Shown piece after piece: positions 1 to 7,327 of a stretch of DNA of 14,378 nucleotides. The translations under genes were made by a program, and so were the position numbers. The notes under the pieces are model-generated. The model was not told the DNA's origin. It did not search any database and was given only the letters and a program-made list of their open reading frames with translations. The first letter of the stretch is position 1. Every line of letters starts with the position of its first letter. Source of the DNA: Bacillota bacterium (GTDB taxonomy: Bacteria > Bacillota_E > RBS10-35 > JAJYVN01); the NCBI GenBank assembly GCA_021846605.1, contig JAJZWQ010000077.1, forward strand, positions 1-14,378, written 5' to 3'.

Positions 1-54
1 GCCATCGCGGCGGCCGGAAGCAAAAGCCTTAGAAAAAGGGGGACGGGGCGTCGA

Positions 55-83
55 TTGCCGCGCAGGGATGGAGCGGCTATGCT
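55..83 (+). promoter_or_regulatory. Candidate housekeeping promoter of the carboxylase operon
   Basis: A TTGCCG box (55-60) and a TATGCT box (78-83) are separated by 17 bp; each matches four of six sigma-A consensus positions. Transcription would begin near base 90, at the foot of the hairpin at 88-109 and about 50 bases before the first gene. Bases 1-54 contain no gene I can identify; they may include the tail of an upstream gene. Prediction from sequence only. Confidence 0.4.
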
Positions 84-87
84 GGAG

Positions 88-109
88 GCGCGGCCCATGC
101 GGGCCGCGC
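88..109 (+). promoter_or_regulatory. GC-rich hairpin in the leader of the carboxylase operon
   Basis: GCGCGGCCC (88-96) and GGGCCGCGC (101-109) form a perfect 9-bp stem with a 4-base loop, followed by TTGTTATGC. It lies 31 bases before the GTG of the first gene. It could be the intrinsic terminator of an upstream gene with a weak T tract, or, if the promoter at 55-83 is real, a 5'-end hairpin that stabilises or attenuates the operon mRNA. The stem is certain; the role is inferred. Confidence 0.45.
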
Positions 110-140
110 TTGTTATGCGCCCCGACGAGGGAGGCCTCCG

Positions 141-1694
141 GTGCCCGAAGCGCCGCCGGATCCGACCGAGGAATTGGGGGCCCGCGAACGGGCCTTGCTG
201 GACGCCGGACGGGCGGCCGCCGTGGAACGCCAGCATGCCCGGGGGCGCCTGACGGCCCGTGAGCGCCTGGACCTGCTTTTCGACCCCGAGTCCTTCGTGG
301 AGATCGGCATGCATGTGCGCCACCGGGCGGTCGATTTCGGCCTGGCCGAGCGCTCCATCCCCGCCGACGCCGTGATCAGCGGATACGGGACGGTGGAGGG
401 GCGCACCGTCTACGCGTTTGCCCAGGACTTCATGGCGCTGGGCGGCACCGTCGGGGAGATGCACGCCCGGAAGATCGTGCATGTCCAGGAGTTGGCGCTG
501 GCCGCGGGCGTGCCGCTGATCGGCATCAACGACAGCGGCGGGGCGCGCATCCAGGAGGGCATCGACGCCTTGGACGGGTACGCGCGCATCATGCGGGCCA
601 ATACCCTGGCATCTGGCGTCGTTCCGCAGATCTCCGTCATCCTCGGGCCGTGTGCCGGCGGAGCCGTGTATTCGCCGGCGCTCACTGATTTTGTGTTCAT
701 GGTCGAGGGCGGCGGCCAGATGTATATCACGGGACCGGACGTGGTGCGCAGCGTGCTGCGGCAGGAGGTGAGCCACGAGGACCTAGGCGGTGGGCGGGTC
801 CATTCCGCCACGTCCGGGGTCTGCCATTTCCTCGAGGCGGACGAGCCCGGCTGCCTGGCCGCGGTGCGTGCGCTGCTGGCGTACCTGCCCTCCAACAACC
901 TGGACGACCCCCCATGCGCGCCGGGAGCGGACCCCGTGACCCCCGCGGACGCGCTGGCACGGGTGGTGCCTGCCGATGGTGGCCAGGCGTACGACGTGCA
1001 CGCCGTGATCGCGGGGCTGGTGGACGCAGCAAGCTTCCTTGAGGTCCACGCCCTGTGGGCGGCGAACGCCGTCGTGGGTCTGGCCCGCATTGGGGGGCGG
1101 CCCGTGGGCGTCGTCGCCAACCAGCCCCGGGTGCTGGCGGGCTGCCTGGACATCGCCTCGTCCGACAAAATCGCGCGTTTTGTCCGGACGTGCGACGCCT
1201 TCAACCTACCCATCGTCACCCTCGTGGACACCCCGGGATACCTGCCGGGGGTGGAACAGGAGCACGGCGGTATCATTCGCCACGGAGCCAAGGTGCTCTA
1301 CGCCTACGCGGAGGCGACCGTCCCCAAGCTGAGCGTGGTCCTGCGCAAGGCGTACGGTGGGGCCTACATCGCGATGTGCAGCCGAGGGCTGGGGGCCGAT
1401 CTGGCCTGTGCCTGGCCGAGCGCCGAGATCGCCGTGATGGGGCCCGAGGGGGCCTGCAACATCGTCTACCGTGAGGAGATCCGCAACGCGCCGAATCCCG
1501 AGGCGGCGCGCCGCCAGCGGGTGGCCGCGTACCGCCAGGCGTTCGCCAACCCCTTTGTCGCGGCGGGCCGGGGGTACGTGGATGCCGTCATTCTCCCGGC
1601 GGACACGCGCCGCTGGCTGGAGGCGGGCCTGCGCGCCACGGCGAGCAAGCGTCAGGAGCCGCCGGGCCGCAAGCACGGCAACCTGCCTGTATGA
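141..1694 (+). CDS. Acyl-CoA carboxylase carboxyltransferase (beta) subunit, propionyl-CoA carboxylase / methylmalonyl-CoA decarboxylase type
   Basis: This 517-residue protein transfers the carboxyl group between carboxybiotin and an acyl-CoA, most likely propionyl-CoA/methylmalonyl-CoA. Its length is usual for the PccB/MmdA family, and both crotonase-like halves are present. The N-terminal half has the HARGRLTARERLDLL opening (32-46), NDSGGARIQEG (130-140) and the oxyanion-hole loop GPCAGGAVYSPALTDF (169-184). The C-terminal half has DTPGYLPG (363-370), RKAYGGAYIAM (402-412) and AWPSAEIAVMGPEGA (424-438). Asp420, just before AWPSAEIAVMG, aligns from memory with the Asp that favours propionyl-CoA in Streptomyces PccB, so a C3 substrate is likely. 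The GTG start is set by GAGGGAGG at 126-133. The stop overlaps the next start (ATGA). A biotin carboxylase partner is not in the window, so carboxylase versus decarboxylase cannot be settled. Confidence 0.93.
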   Translation: MPEAPPDPTEELGARERALLDAGRAAAVERQHARGRLTARERLDLLFDPESFVEIGMHVRHRAVDFGLAERSIPADAVISGYGTVEGRTVYAFAQDFMALGGTVGEMHARKIVHVQELALAAGVPLIGINDSGGARIQEGIDALDGYARIMRANTLASGVVPQISVILGPCAGGAVYSPALTDFVFMVEGGGQMYITGPDVVRSVLRQEVSHEDLGGGRVHSATSGVCHFLEADEPGCLAAVRALLAYLPSNNLDDPPCAPGADPVTPADALARVVPADGGQAYDVHAVIAGLVDAASFLEVHALWAANAVVGLARIGGRPVGVVANQPRVLAGCLDIASSDKIARFVRTCDAFNLPIVTLVDTPGYLPGVEQEHGGIIRHGAKVLYAYAEATVPKLSVVLRKAYGGAYIAMCSRGLGADLACAWPSAEIAVMGPEGACNIVYREEIRNAPNPEAARRQRVAAYRQAFANPFVAAGRGYVDAVILPADTRRWLEAGLRATASKRQEPPGRKHGNLPV

Positions 1695-1909
1695 ACGGGG
1701 GAGACGCGGGGCCGGGGAGCGAACTGGTGGCGGTGGTGGTGGCGGCGGCGGTGGTCGCCGCGAGGCAAGGCGGCATGCGCCGCCCCGCGGTGACGCGGGT
1801 GACATCCGTGACGCCCGTGCAGCCGTCCGGTCCGTGGGTGTGGGTGGGGAGGGCCGAGCAGATGGGCGCGCGGCGTTCCGTGCAGAGACGTGCATACTTC
1901 TCCCGGTGA
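1691..1909 (+). CDS. Probable small accessory subunit of the acyl-CoA carboxylase/decarboxylase (OadG/delta-like)
   Basis: This 72-residue ORF begins at the ATG of an ATGA overlap with the carboxyltransferase stop and ends 7 bases before the biotin carrier start. That is where decarboxylase-type operons of Firmicutes encode a tiny subunit. Its layout fits: an acidic start, a short hydrophobic helix ELVAVVVAAAVVAARQ (11-26), a Pro-rich linker, and a C-terminal PWVWVGRAEQMGARR block (48-62) that resembles the W-x-x-x-GR-x-E-x-M-x-x-R ending I recall for these small subunits. I infer that it helps assemble carboxyltransferase and biotin carrier, or is a vestige of a membrane anchor. The actinobacterial epsilon subunit is an alternative. 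Identification rests on position and weak motif similarity, and the helix is low-complexity GC-rich DNA. Confidence 0.55.
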   Translation: MNGGDAGPGSELVAVVVAAAVVAARQGGMRRPAVTRVTSVTPVQPSGPWVWVGRAEQMGARRSVQRRAYFSR

Positions 1910-1916
1910 GAGGTGC

Positions 1917-2285
1917 GTGGGGGAGATCGTCCAGCGGCTGCGGATCACCGTCAACGGCAGGGCGTACGACGTGCTGGTCGAGGATCTGGGTGCCGAGGCG
2001 CCGGCTGCGGCGGTCTCCGTGCCCGCGTCTGCGTCCGGCCCGGTCGTGGATCCCCTGCCCCGGTCGGCGGCCGCGGGGGAGGTGCGCGCGCCGATGCCCG
2101 GTGTGGTGTCTGAGATCCGGGTGCGGGTGGGCCAGGCCGTGGAGGCGGGCGACGCCCTGCTGATCCTTGAGGCGATGAAGATGGACAACGAGATCCCGGC
2201 CCCGGTGGGCGGGACGGTGCGCGAGGTACGCGTGGGCCGGGGGGACCAGGTGGCGGCGCAGCAGGTCCTGGTGCTCCTGGGTTGA
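1917..2285 (+). CDS. Biotin carboxyl carrier protein of the acyl-CoA carboxylase/decarboxylase
   Basis: This 122-residue protein carries biotin between the biotin carboxylase and carboxyltransferase active sites. The C-terminal biotinyl domain has the EAMKM motif, with Lys88 as the biotinylated residue; APMPG lies about 35 residues earlier and IPAPVGGTVREV follows, giving the usual two half-barrels. The N-terminus has a beta-strand segment (RLRITVNGRAYDVLVED) typical of decarboxylase-type carriers, then an Ala/Pro/Ser linker (about 28-52). I chose the GTG at 1917 because GAGAGGTG lies directly upstream, although with short spacing; an in-frame GTG at 1890 would add nine residues and overlap the previous gene. 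The stop TGA shares its A with the next ATG. Confidence 0.9.
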   Translation: MGEIVQRLRITVNGRAYDVLVEDLGAEAPAAAVSVPASASGPVVDPLPRSAAAGEVRAPMPGVVSEIRVRVGQAVEAGDALLILEAMKMDNEIPAPVGGTVREVRVGRGDQVAAQQVLVLLG

Positions 2286-2824
2286 TGCCGTCCGGGCCGG
2301 AGGCCAAGGAGGCGGTCCGACAGCGGGTCGCCGCCTGGCGCCGGGGCCTGGCGCCGGGCGCGATCCTCCGGCACAGCGAGGCGATCCGCGACCATCTGCT
2401 CGCCTGGCCGCTCCTGGCCGGGGCGCGCACCGTTCTGGGATACGTGGCCCTGGCGCGGGAGCCGCAGACCGGGGATGTCCTGGCGGCGATCGCGGTACGG
2501 GGCTGCCGCGTGTGCGTACCGGAGATCGACGGCACCGCGCTGATACTGCGGGAGGGCACCGCGGTGGTGGAGCCGGCGGCGGTGGATGCGGCCCTCGTGC
2601 CGGGCCTGGCCTTCGACCGGTCTGGTTGGCGCCTGGGCCGGGGGGGCGGGCATTACGACCGCCTCCTGCCCAGGCTGCGTCTGAACTGCGTGCGGGTCGG
2701 GGTCTGCTTTGCCGGCCAGCTCCTGGACACGCTGCCGGTGGACCCCTGGGACGAGCCGGTGGACTGGATCGTGACCGAACGCGGGCTGCTGGAGGGGGCG
2801 CACAGGTGTGGCCCAGGAAGATGA
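2285..2824 (+). CDS. 5-formyltetrahydrofolate cyclo-ligase (5,10-methenyltetrahydrofolate synthetase) family
   Basis: The family converts 5-formyl-THF to 5,10-methenyl-THF using ATP, recycling a storage folate in the cytoplasm. The 179-residue product has the signature loop LGRGGGHYDRLLPRL (117-131; consensus G-x-GGG-Y/H-YDR), preceded by LVPGLAFDRSGWRLG (104-118), and a basic N-terminal helix with R-x-R-x-A-W-R. It is slightly shorter than usual between residues 80 and 105, where the family normally has a longer 'EP...' loop. The ATG at 2285 overlaps the biotin carrier stop by one base (TGATG), so translation is probably coupled. A TTG at 2282 is a less likely start. The last 17 bases overlap the next gene. 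Confidence 0.88.
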   Translation: MPSGPEAKEAVRQRVAAWRRGLAPGAILRHSEAIRDHLLAWPLLAGARTVLGYVALAREPQTGDVLAAIAVRGCRVCVPEIDGTALILREGTAVVEPAAVDAALVPGLAFDRSGWRLGRGGGHYDRLLPRLRLNCVRVGVCFAGQLLDTLPVDPWDEPVDWIVTERGLLEGAHRCGPGR

Positions 2825-3632
2825 AGGCAAACCGCGCCCGCGGCGGCGACCCCGCGTCGATATGGCCGCGGCCATCACCGAATTGTTTGTGGGCATTCGT
2901 GGGCGCGGTTGGGCGGCGTTGCTGGAGATCGTGGAGGTCAGTCTGGTCTGGGCCCTGTGCGCCAGTAGCGCCGCCCTGCTGTGGGCGGCGCCGGGCGTGG
3001 CGCGCACGCTGGGCCTGCTGATCGCGGGCCTGGTGGCCCTCATCCCGTTCGCCCTGGTGGCGCCGGCCACCGTCGGACTGTTCTGTGCAGCCGACTCCTT
3101 CTGGAGCGGGGAGGGCATCAGTCCCTTCGACGCGCTCCGCTACTTCTTCCGCGGGTTTGGCCGGCGGTACCTGCGGTCGGTCGGGTTGGGCTTCATCTGG
3201 GCCCTGGTGCTGGTGGCCACCTACGCCAACGTGCGGGTGGATACGCGCGTGATCCCGCACTTCATGCTCCTGGGCGTCGGTCTGCTGCTGCTGTACCTGC
3301 TGCTGTTCTTCGTGATGGTGCACGTGTATCTGCTGCCCGTCCTGGCCACCACCGATTTCAGCCTCTGGGACGGCATCCGCATCGGCGCCTGGATGGCCAT
3401 CGCCAATCCGATGTATACGCTGGTGGCCCTGCTGGCGCCTGGGGTGATCTTCGCCGTGGGGTTGGCCGTCCACCCGCTGTTGCCCATGCTGTTGGCCGGC
3501 GCGCTCGCGATGTTTTCGGTGGGCGCCTTCCGCCACGCGCCCCTGCGGCATCCGGTGCTTCCGGTCCCTCTGCGCTCCGACCAGCCGATGGAACCCCAGC
3601 CGCCCGTCGAGGAAAAGGACGACCAGAAGTGA
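2808..3632 (+). CDS. DUF624/YesL-family integral membrane protein
   Basis: A 274-residue protein with a charged cytoplasmic N-terminus and about six predicted membrane segments (about 42-61, 67-93, 122-141, 151-178, 200-221 and 223-241). The block APATVGLFCAADSFWSGEG (85-103) followed by SPFDALRYFFRGFGRRYLRS (105-124) fits the DUF624 pattern of a helix end, a short amphipathic stretch and a basic F-x-R-x-F-x-R-R segment. Family function is unknown; Bacillus YesL lies in a polysaccharide-use operon. The C-terminal tail (after about 245) is Pro-rich and charged. The GTG start is chosen for GGAGGGGG at 2791-2798, nine bases upstream; it overlaps the preceding gene by 17 bases and the next by four. 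The tight spacing suggests a link to cell-envelope work with the downstream carboxypeptidase. Confidence 0.75.
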   Translation: MAQEDEGKPRPRRRPRVDMAAAITELFVGIRGRGWAALLEIVEVSLVWALCASSAALLWAAPGVARTLGLLIAGLVALIPFALVAPATVGLFCAADSFWSGEGISPFDALRYFFRGFGRRYLRSVGLGFIWALVLVATYANVRVDTRVIPHFMLLGVGLLLLYLLLFFVMVHVYLLPVLATTDFSLWDGIRIGAWMAIANPMYTLVALLAPGVIFAVGLAVHPLLPMLLAGALAMFSVGAFRHAPLRHPVLPVPLRSDQPMEPQPPVEEKDDQK

Positions 3633-4564
3633 GCCCCCCAGCACGCGTGCGCCCCCGCGCCGTGCCGCGGGGGGGTGTGCTGGGGGTGTGCGCTCCCAGC
3701 GGACCCGTGCAGGCCGAGCGCTTGGTGACCGGGCTGGACGGCCTGCGCGCCATCGGGTTCGATGTGGCCCTGGCCCCGGGGCTCCTGGAGCGCGAGGGGT
3801 TCCTTGCCGGTACCGACGCCGTTCGAGCCCGGGATATGGCGGCGTTCCTGCGGGACCCAGGGATCGATGGGCTGGTCTGCGCGCGCGGCGGGTACGGGGC
3901 GATGCGGATCCTGCCACTGTTGGACGACGAATCGTGGGCGGCCCGCGCCAAGCCCTTGGTCGGGTTCAGCGACATCACCGCCCTGCACCAACTCCTGGCG
4001 TGCCAGGGTGTGGTGAGCTTCCACGGCACCGTGCTGGAGTCCCCGGAAGGAGGCCAGCCCGCCCCCAACCTCGCCACCCTGGCCAGCGCCCTCACCTCTC
4101 TGGCCCCCCTGGGTGCCATGGCCTGGCCGGCAGACGGGCCGACGCCCGTCTGCCTCTACCCCGGGCGGGCCTCCGGGCCCCTGGTCGGGGGCAATCTTTC
4201 CCTGCTGGCGGCGACCATGGGCACCCCCTGGGAACTGCGCTGCGAGGGGTGCCTGTTGCTCCTGGAGGACGTCGGCGAGCCGCCCTACACCATCGACCGC
4301 TATCTGACCCAGTTGGCGCTGGGTGGACACCTGGGGGCTGCTGCCGGATTCGTCGTCGGGGAGTTGGTGGACTGTGGCCGTCCGGAGGATGCGCCCACGG
4401 CCCGGGAGGTTGTCGCCGAACGGTTGGCTTCCCTCGGAAAGCCGTGCCTAGCCAACCTGCCCCTCGGCCACGGCCGGTACAAGCTGACCGTTCCCCTCGG
4501 GGTGCGGGCCGAACTGGATGCCACCGCCGGGAGCCTCACGTTCGTGGAGCCCGCCCTGGCCTGA
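3629..4564 (+). CDS. Peptidase S66 family LD-carboxypeptidase (LdcA/MccF type)
   Basis: S66 enzymes remove the terminal D-alanine from murein tetrapeptides during cell-wall recycling; MccF-type members cleave microcin-like acyl adenylates. The 311-residue protein carries the catalytic set: Ser114 in VGFSDITALH (111-120), Glu213 in LLLEDVGEPPYTIDRYL (210-226), and His281 in LGHGRYKLTVPLG (279-291). The Glu-His spacing of 68 residues equals that of known LdcA and MccF enzymes. Other family motifs are CARGGYGAMRILPLLD (84-99), FHGTVLES (131-138) and GPLVGGNLSLLAATMGTPWE (183-202). No signal peptide is seen, as expected for a cytoplasmic enzyme. The GTG start overlaps the previous stop (GTGA) and follows GAGGAAAAGGA (3609-3619). 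The frame is open far upstream, but that part is the shadow of the membrane protein. It is the last gene of the operon. Confidence 0.92.
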   Translation: MSPPARVRPRAVPRGGVLGVCAPSGPVQAERLVTGLDGLRAIGFDVALAPGLLEREGFLAGTDAVRARDMAAFLRDPGIDGLVCARGGYGAMRILPLLDDESWAARAKPLVGFSDITALHQLLACQGVVSFHGTVLESPEGGQPAPNLATLASALTSLAPLGAMAWPADGPTPVCLYPGRASGPLVGGNLSLLAATMGTPWELRCEGCLLLLEDVGEPPYTIDRYLTQLALGGHLGAAAGFVVGELVDCGRPEDAPTAREVVAERLASLGKPCLANLPLGHGRYKLTVPLGVRAELDATAGSLTFVEPALA

Positions 4565-4594
4565 AGCCGCTCCGCTTCGGGGTCCCGGGCAGGC

Positions 4595-4631
4595 GGTGGG
4601 TCCCCGGACATCGTGTTCCAGGGGGACCACC
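4595..4631. terminator. Hairpin between convergent units, possible terminator
   Basis: GGTGGGTCCCC (4595-4605) pairs with GGGGACCACC (4622-4631) with one bulged G, enclosing a 16-base loop. It lies between the carboxypeptidase stop (4564) and the end of the - strand phosphotransferase pseudogene (4645), where both transcripts would end. There is no T tract on either strand, so intrinsic termination is uncertain. Confidence 0.35.
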
Positions 4632-4644
4632 ACCCACCCTACCG

Positions 4645-5490
4645 TCACTCCGGCGGTTGCCGCATGGCCCGCTCAAGGTGTGTCCGCTGGCCGCGCCAGG
4701 TATACCACACGATGTGCTCCAGGCCGACGCGCAGTTGATCGCACCGCAGGCGGCCTCGACGTCTGGCGGCTTCGCACCCCATCTGGCCCAGATGCCATTC
4801 AGTTCGCCGCGGAAGTCGATGCCGGACCAGAGATGCCCCGGCGACCAGAACAGGAGCCAGCCCGCGTCGTACAGGGCATCGCCGCACTGGATGTCGCCCC
4901 AGTCGATGCCGCCGAACACCCGCGGTCCCTCCACCAGCACGTTGTGGTAGAGCAGGTCCCCATTGATGATCTGCCGCACCTCCGGCAGGCCGGCCGGTAG
5001 CTCCCGTAGGCGGGCGCTGCCCCTGCGCAGCGCCGCGCTCGCGGTGGGTGACGCGTCGGCGTCGTCCCACCCGGCGGTCGTCGGCAAAGGCCAACACGGC
5101 GGGGCGCCAACTCGGGTGTGGGGCAGACCCGTTGGGCGCCCATGGCCCGCGTAGCCCGGGCGGCCGGGACATCGACGGCGGCCAGCGTGTCCAGCACGCG
5201 CAGCAGATCGCCCCCGCTCGGCGACAGAGATATAGCCGCCGCCGGGGGCCGGGCCGACGTCCGGGACCCGGGGGATGGGCAGGACGGGGAGGCCGGGGCC
5301 CCCATCCGCTGATCCTTCTCCAGATCCGCGTGGTGGCGAGCGCATTGGGCGATCATCTCCCGGTCGTCGAGCACGAAGGAATAGGCCGGCGACCACGCCC
5401 CCGCACCGAGGGGGACCAGGGGAGCGGCGCGCCCGCCGTGCCGGGATGGCATGCAGCGCTCGGCATCCTCGGAGGTGGGCGTCGCGCGGG
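4645..5490 (-). pseudogene. Decayed aminoglycoside/choline-kinase-fold phosphotransferase (APH family)
   Basis: Reading leftward, APH-family sequence is spread over three - strand frames. It opens with VPLGAGAWSPAYSFVLDD and EKDQRMGAP, moves to LPVLPIPRVPDVG and GGGYISVAERG, then to DLLRVLDTLAAVDVPAAR, then to PSWRPAVLAFADDRRVG, then to LPEVRQIINGDLLYHNVLVE and GGIDWGDIQCGDALYDAGWL, and ends with LRVGLEHIVWYTWRGQRTHL before TGA at 4645-4647. Frame changes fall near 5305, 5220, 5110, 5070 and 4745. The order of segments matches an intact family member (nucleotide loop, APH motif, metal-binding IDWG, C-terminal helices). The catalytic HGD is NGD here. No single start is certain; homology begins near 5490. 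Neighbouring genes are intact, so decay is more likely than general sequence error, though errors cannot be excluded from one read. Confidence 0.8.
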
Positions 5491-5616
5491 CCCCTGCCGT
5501 CGAGGGTGGCCTCCAGGCAGACGCCGCGCGCGCGGGACGGCCACGCCCATGGCGCGGCTGGACCGCATTGGGGCGCAGGGCGTGGACAGGAAAGCGCCGG
5601 CCACACCCCGCCGGTG

Positions 5617-7134
5617 TCAGCGCACGACGTTTGCCGTGCCGTAGATGGCTACGCGGTCTTTCCCGGCCATCTTGGCCTGATACATGGCCTGATCGGCGCA
5701 GGAGAGCAGATCGGACGCCGTGCCCGCGTGGAGCGGGAAGGTGGCGACGCCGATGCTCACCGACCCCAGCTTCTCCCGGGCCGGGCCGACGGGGATCTCG
5801 TGCGCCTGTACGCGCAGGCGCTCGGCGACATCCGCCGCCTCGGGCCAATCGGTGTTCGGCAGGAGCACGACGAATTCGTCGCCGCCGGAATAGCGCACGG
5901 GGATGTCGTACTGGCGGACCTGTTCGACGATCATCTCGGCCAAGGCGCGCACCAGAAGGTCGCCGAAGGCGTGCCCGAAGCGGTCGTTGGTGGCCTTCAG
6001 ACTGTCGGAATCGAGGAACAGCAGGGAGAGCGGCTGGCCGGCCCGCCGGGCGCGGGCCACCTCTTCCTCCAGGCGGGTCGTCAGGAACCGGACGTTGTGC
6101 AGGCGCGTCACCGGGTCGACGAGCGCCTGCTGCTGTGTGGCGGCGTGGGCACGGGCCGCGCGGATGCCGAGCCCGGCCTGGACCGCGATCTGCGTCAGGG
6201 CGTCGACGAGCCACGGCGGGAGGGTCTGGAACTGGCAGGCAGACACGGCGACGGCGGCGGGGGGGAGGTCCTCGCGTCCCATGGGAATGGCGACCGCGAC
6301 CGGCCAGGAGCGCGGGGCCGCCGGGCCGCCGGGCACATACCAGATGCCCCGTCGGCTGGCCAGGACGGGCACGCCGTAACGCAGCGCGCGCTCGGCAGCC
6401 TCCAGGAGTTCGGACTCCGGGACGGCGGGGGTGGCCCGCCGTACGTCCGGATGCCAGGTGTGGATCTGTACGGCGTCGGCGTCGCCCGCGGGTACCACCA
6501 CCAGCGCGCACTCCGCCTCGGCCAGCGTGCCCAGGGTGAGAGCGGTCTCCGCCACGATGCGGTCCATATCCAGCGTGGTCAGGGTGCCGCCCAGGCGCGA
6601 GCCCGCCTGCTGGATGCGCAGGTTATGCTGGCCTTCGGCCACGGCGGCGTGGCCCACCCCGCTCAGACGCGCACCGGCGAGGATGGCCGCGCTGCCCAGG
6701 ACCGACTGGCGCCACGGGAGCCAGGCCCCAGGGGCGTGGGTGGTGGTCAGTGCCAGACAGAGGACGTTGATGGCGCCCAACAGCAGGGGAAACGGCTGGG
6801 GGAAGAGGGTGCTGCCCAGAGTCAGCACGAGGACGTCCACGGGAAGGTTGATGGAGCGGAAGCCGCCGGTCATCATGGTGAGGGTGGTCGGGATCAGGGT
6901 GCTGCTCAGCACGGCTCCGGCGAGCGCCCACAGGCGGGCCGACGAGAGTGCCGACGAGCGAAAGGCCATCAGCGAGAACAGGAGGCCCAGGACCAGCAGG
7001 GTAACGGCCCAGACCACCGGGGAGACCAGCCCGTACAGGGAGAGACGGACCACCGCGGCGAGGAGGGCGATCACGACCACGGAGCGCCTGCACAGCGCCC
7101 GCCCACTTCCCTCCCGCAGCAGTTCGACGAGCAT
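5617..7134 (-). CDS. Membrane-anchored GAF-GGDEF diguanylate cyclase
   Basis: This 505-residue protein should make the second messenger cyclic di-GMP from two GTP. Residues 1-165 hold about five hydrophobic segments, acting as a membrane sensor or anchor. Residues 188-325 look like a GAF domain (MDRIVAETALTLGTLAEAEC onward). The GGDEF domain spans 338-500: DPVTRLHN (340-347), metal-binding Asp375 in FLDSDSLKATNDRFGH, active-site SGGDEF (416-421), and SIGVATFP (460-467). An RxxD (RQYD, 407-410) precedes GGDEF by six residues rather than the usual five, so inhibitory-site function is uncertain. No EAL or HD-GYP domain is present. The ATG at 7134 lacks a clear Shine-Dalgarno; a TTG at 7158, with GGGGAG eleven bases upstream, would add eight residues. 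The frame is open far upstream, but that stretch overlaps the divergent gene. It may share a transcript with the pseudogene downstream. Confidence 0.9.
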   Translation of the reverse strand: MLVELLREGSGRALCRRSVVVIALLAAVVRLSLYGLVSPVVWAVTLLVLGLLFSLMAFRSSALSSARLWALAGAVLSSTLIPTTLTMMTGGFRSINLPVDVLVLTLGSTLFPQPFPLLLGAINVLCLALTTTHAPGAWLPWRQSVLGSAAILAGARLSGVGHAAVAEGQHNLRIQQAGSRLGGTLTTLDMDRIVAETALTLGTLAEAECALVVVPAGDADAVQIHTWHPDVRRATPAVPESELLEAAERALRYGVPVLASRRGIWYVPGGPAAPRSWPVAVAIPMGREDLPPAAVAVSACQFQTLPPWLVDALTQIAVQAGLGIRAARAHAATQQQALVDPVTRLHNVRFLTTRLEEEVARARRAGQPLSLLFLDSDSLKATNDRFGHAFGDLLVRALAEMIVEQVRQYDIPVRYSGGDEFVVLLPNTDWPEAADVAERLRVQAHEIPVGPAREKLGSVSIGVATFPLHAGTASDLLSCADQAMYQAKMAGKDRVAIYGTANVVR

Positions 7135-7213
7135 CTGGCGGAGTTCTTGGAAGAACAACCGGCGCTCTGCTCCCCGTGGCGGTTCTGACTTTCGTGGTGT
7201 AGGTTGTTCACGT

Positions 7214-7248
7214 CCTGGAAAAATCCTGCAAGGCGTCTGCTTTCCAGG
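7214..7248. repeat. Inverted repeat between divergent genes
   Basis: CCTGGAAA (7214-7221) and TTTCCAGG (7241-7248) are perfect 8-base inverted arms around a 19-base spacer. The site lies in the gap between the diguanylate cyclase (starts leftward at 7134 or 7158) and the P-loop NTPase (starts rightward at 7328 or 7367). It could be a regulator-binding dyad or a leader hairpin for the cyclase. I recognise no known riboswitch. Nothing else clear is seen in 7159-7315. Confidence 0.5.
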
Positions 7249-7327
7249 GATCATCTTCCGCAGCCGGTGGGGGAACTGGGCGGCGCGGCCCTCCAGCGGG
7301 TCAATCTGCAATGACGGGAGGGGAGCG

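Noticed and set aside
1..54. C-terminus of an upstream gene (a frame ending TAG at 30-32)
   Set aside because: Only ten codons are visible and no family can be recognised, so it is not listed as a feature.
1206..3917. Very long open frame (903 codons) on the - strand
   Set aside because: It runs antisense across six well-identified + strand genes, is rich in Arg/Pro/His/Gly as expected for GC-rich shadow frames, and shows no domain.
5275..7188. Long + strand open frame (637 codons)
   Set aside because: It is the complement of the GAF-GGDEF gene, whose catalytic motifs are all in the - strand frame.
7159..7327. c-di-GMP riboswitch upstream of the diguanylate cyclase or NTPase
   Set aside because: I could not match the conserved GEMM-I or GEMM-II cores on either strand; only an inverted repeat is visible.
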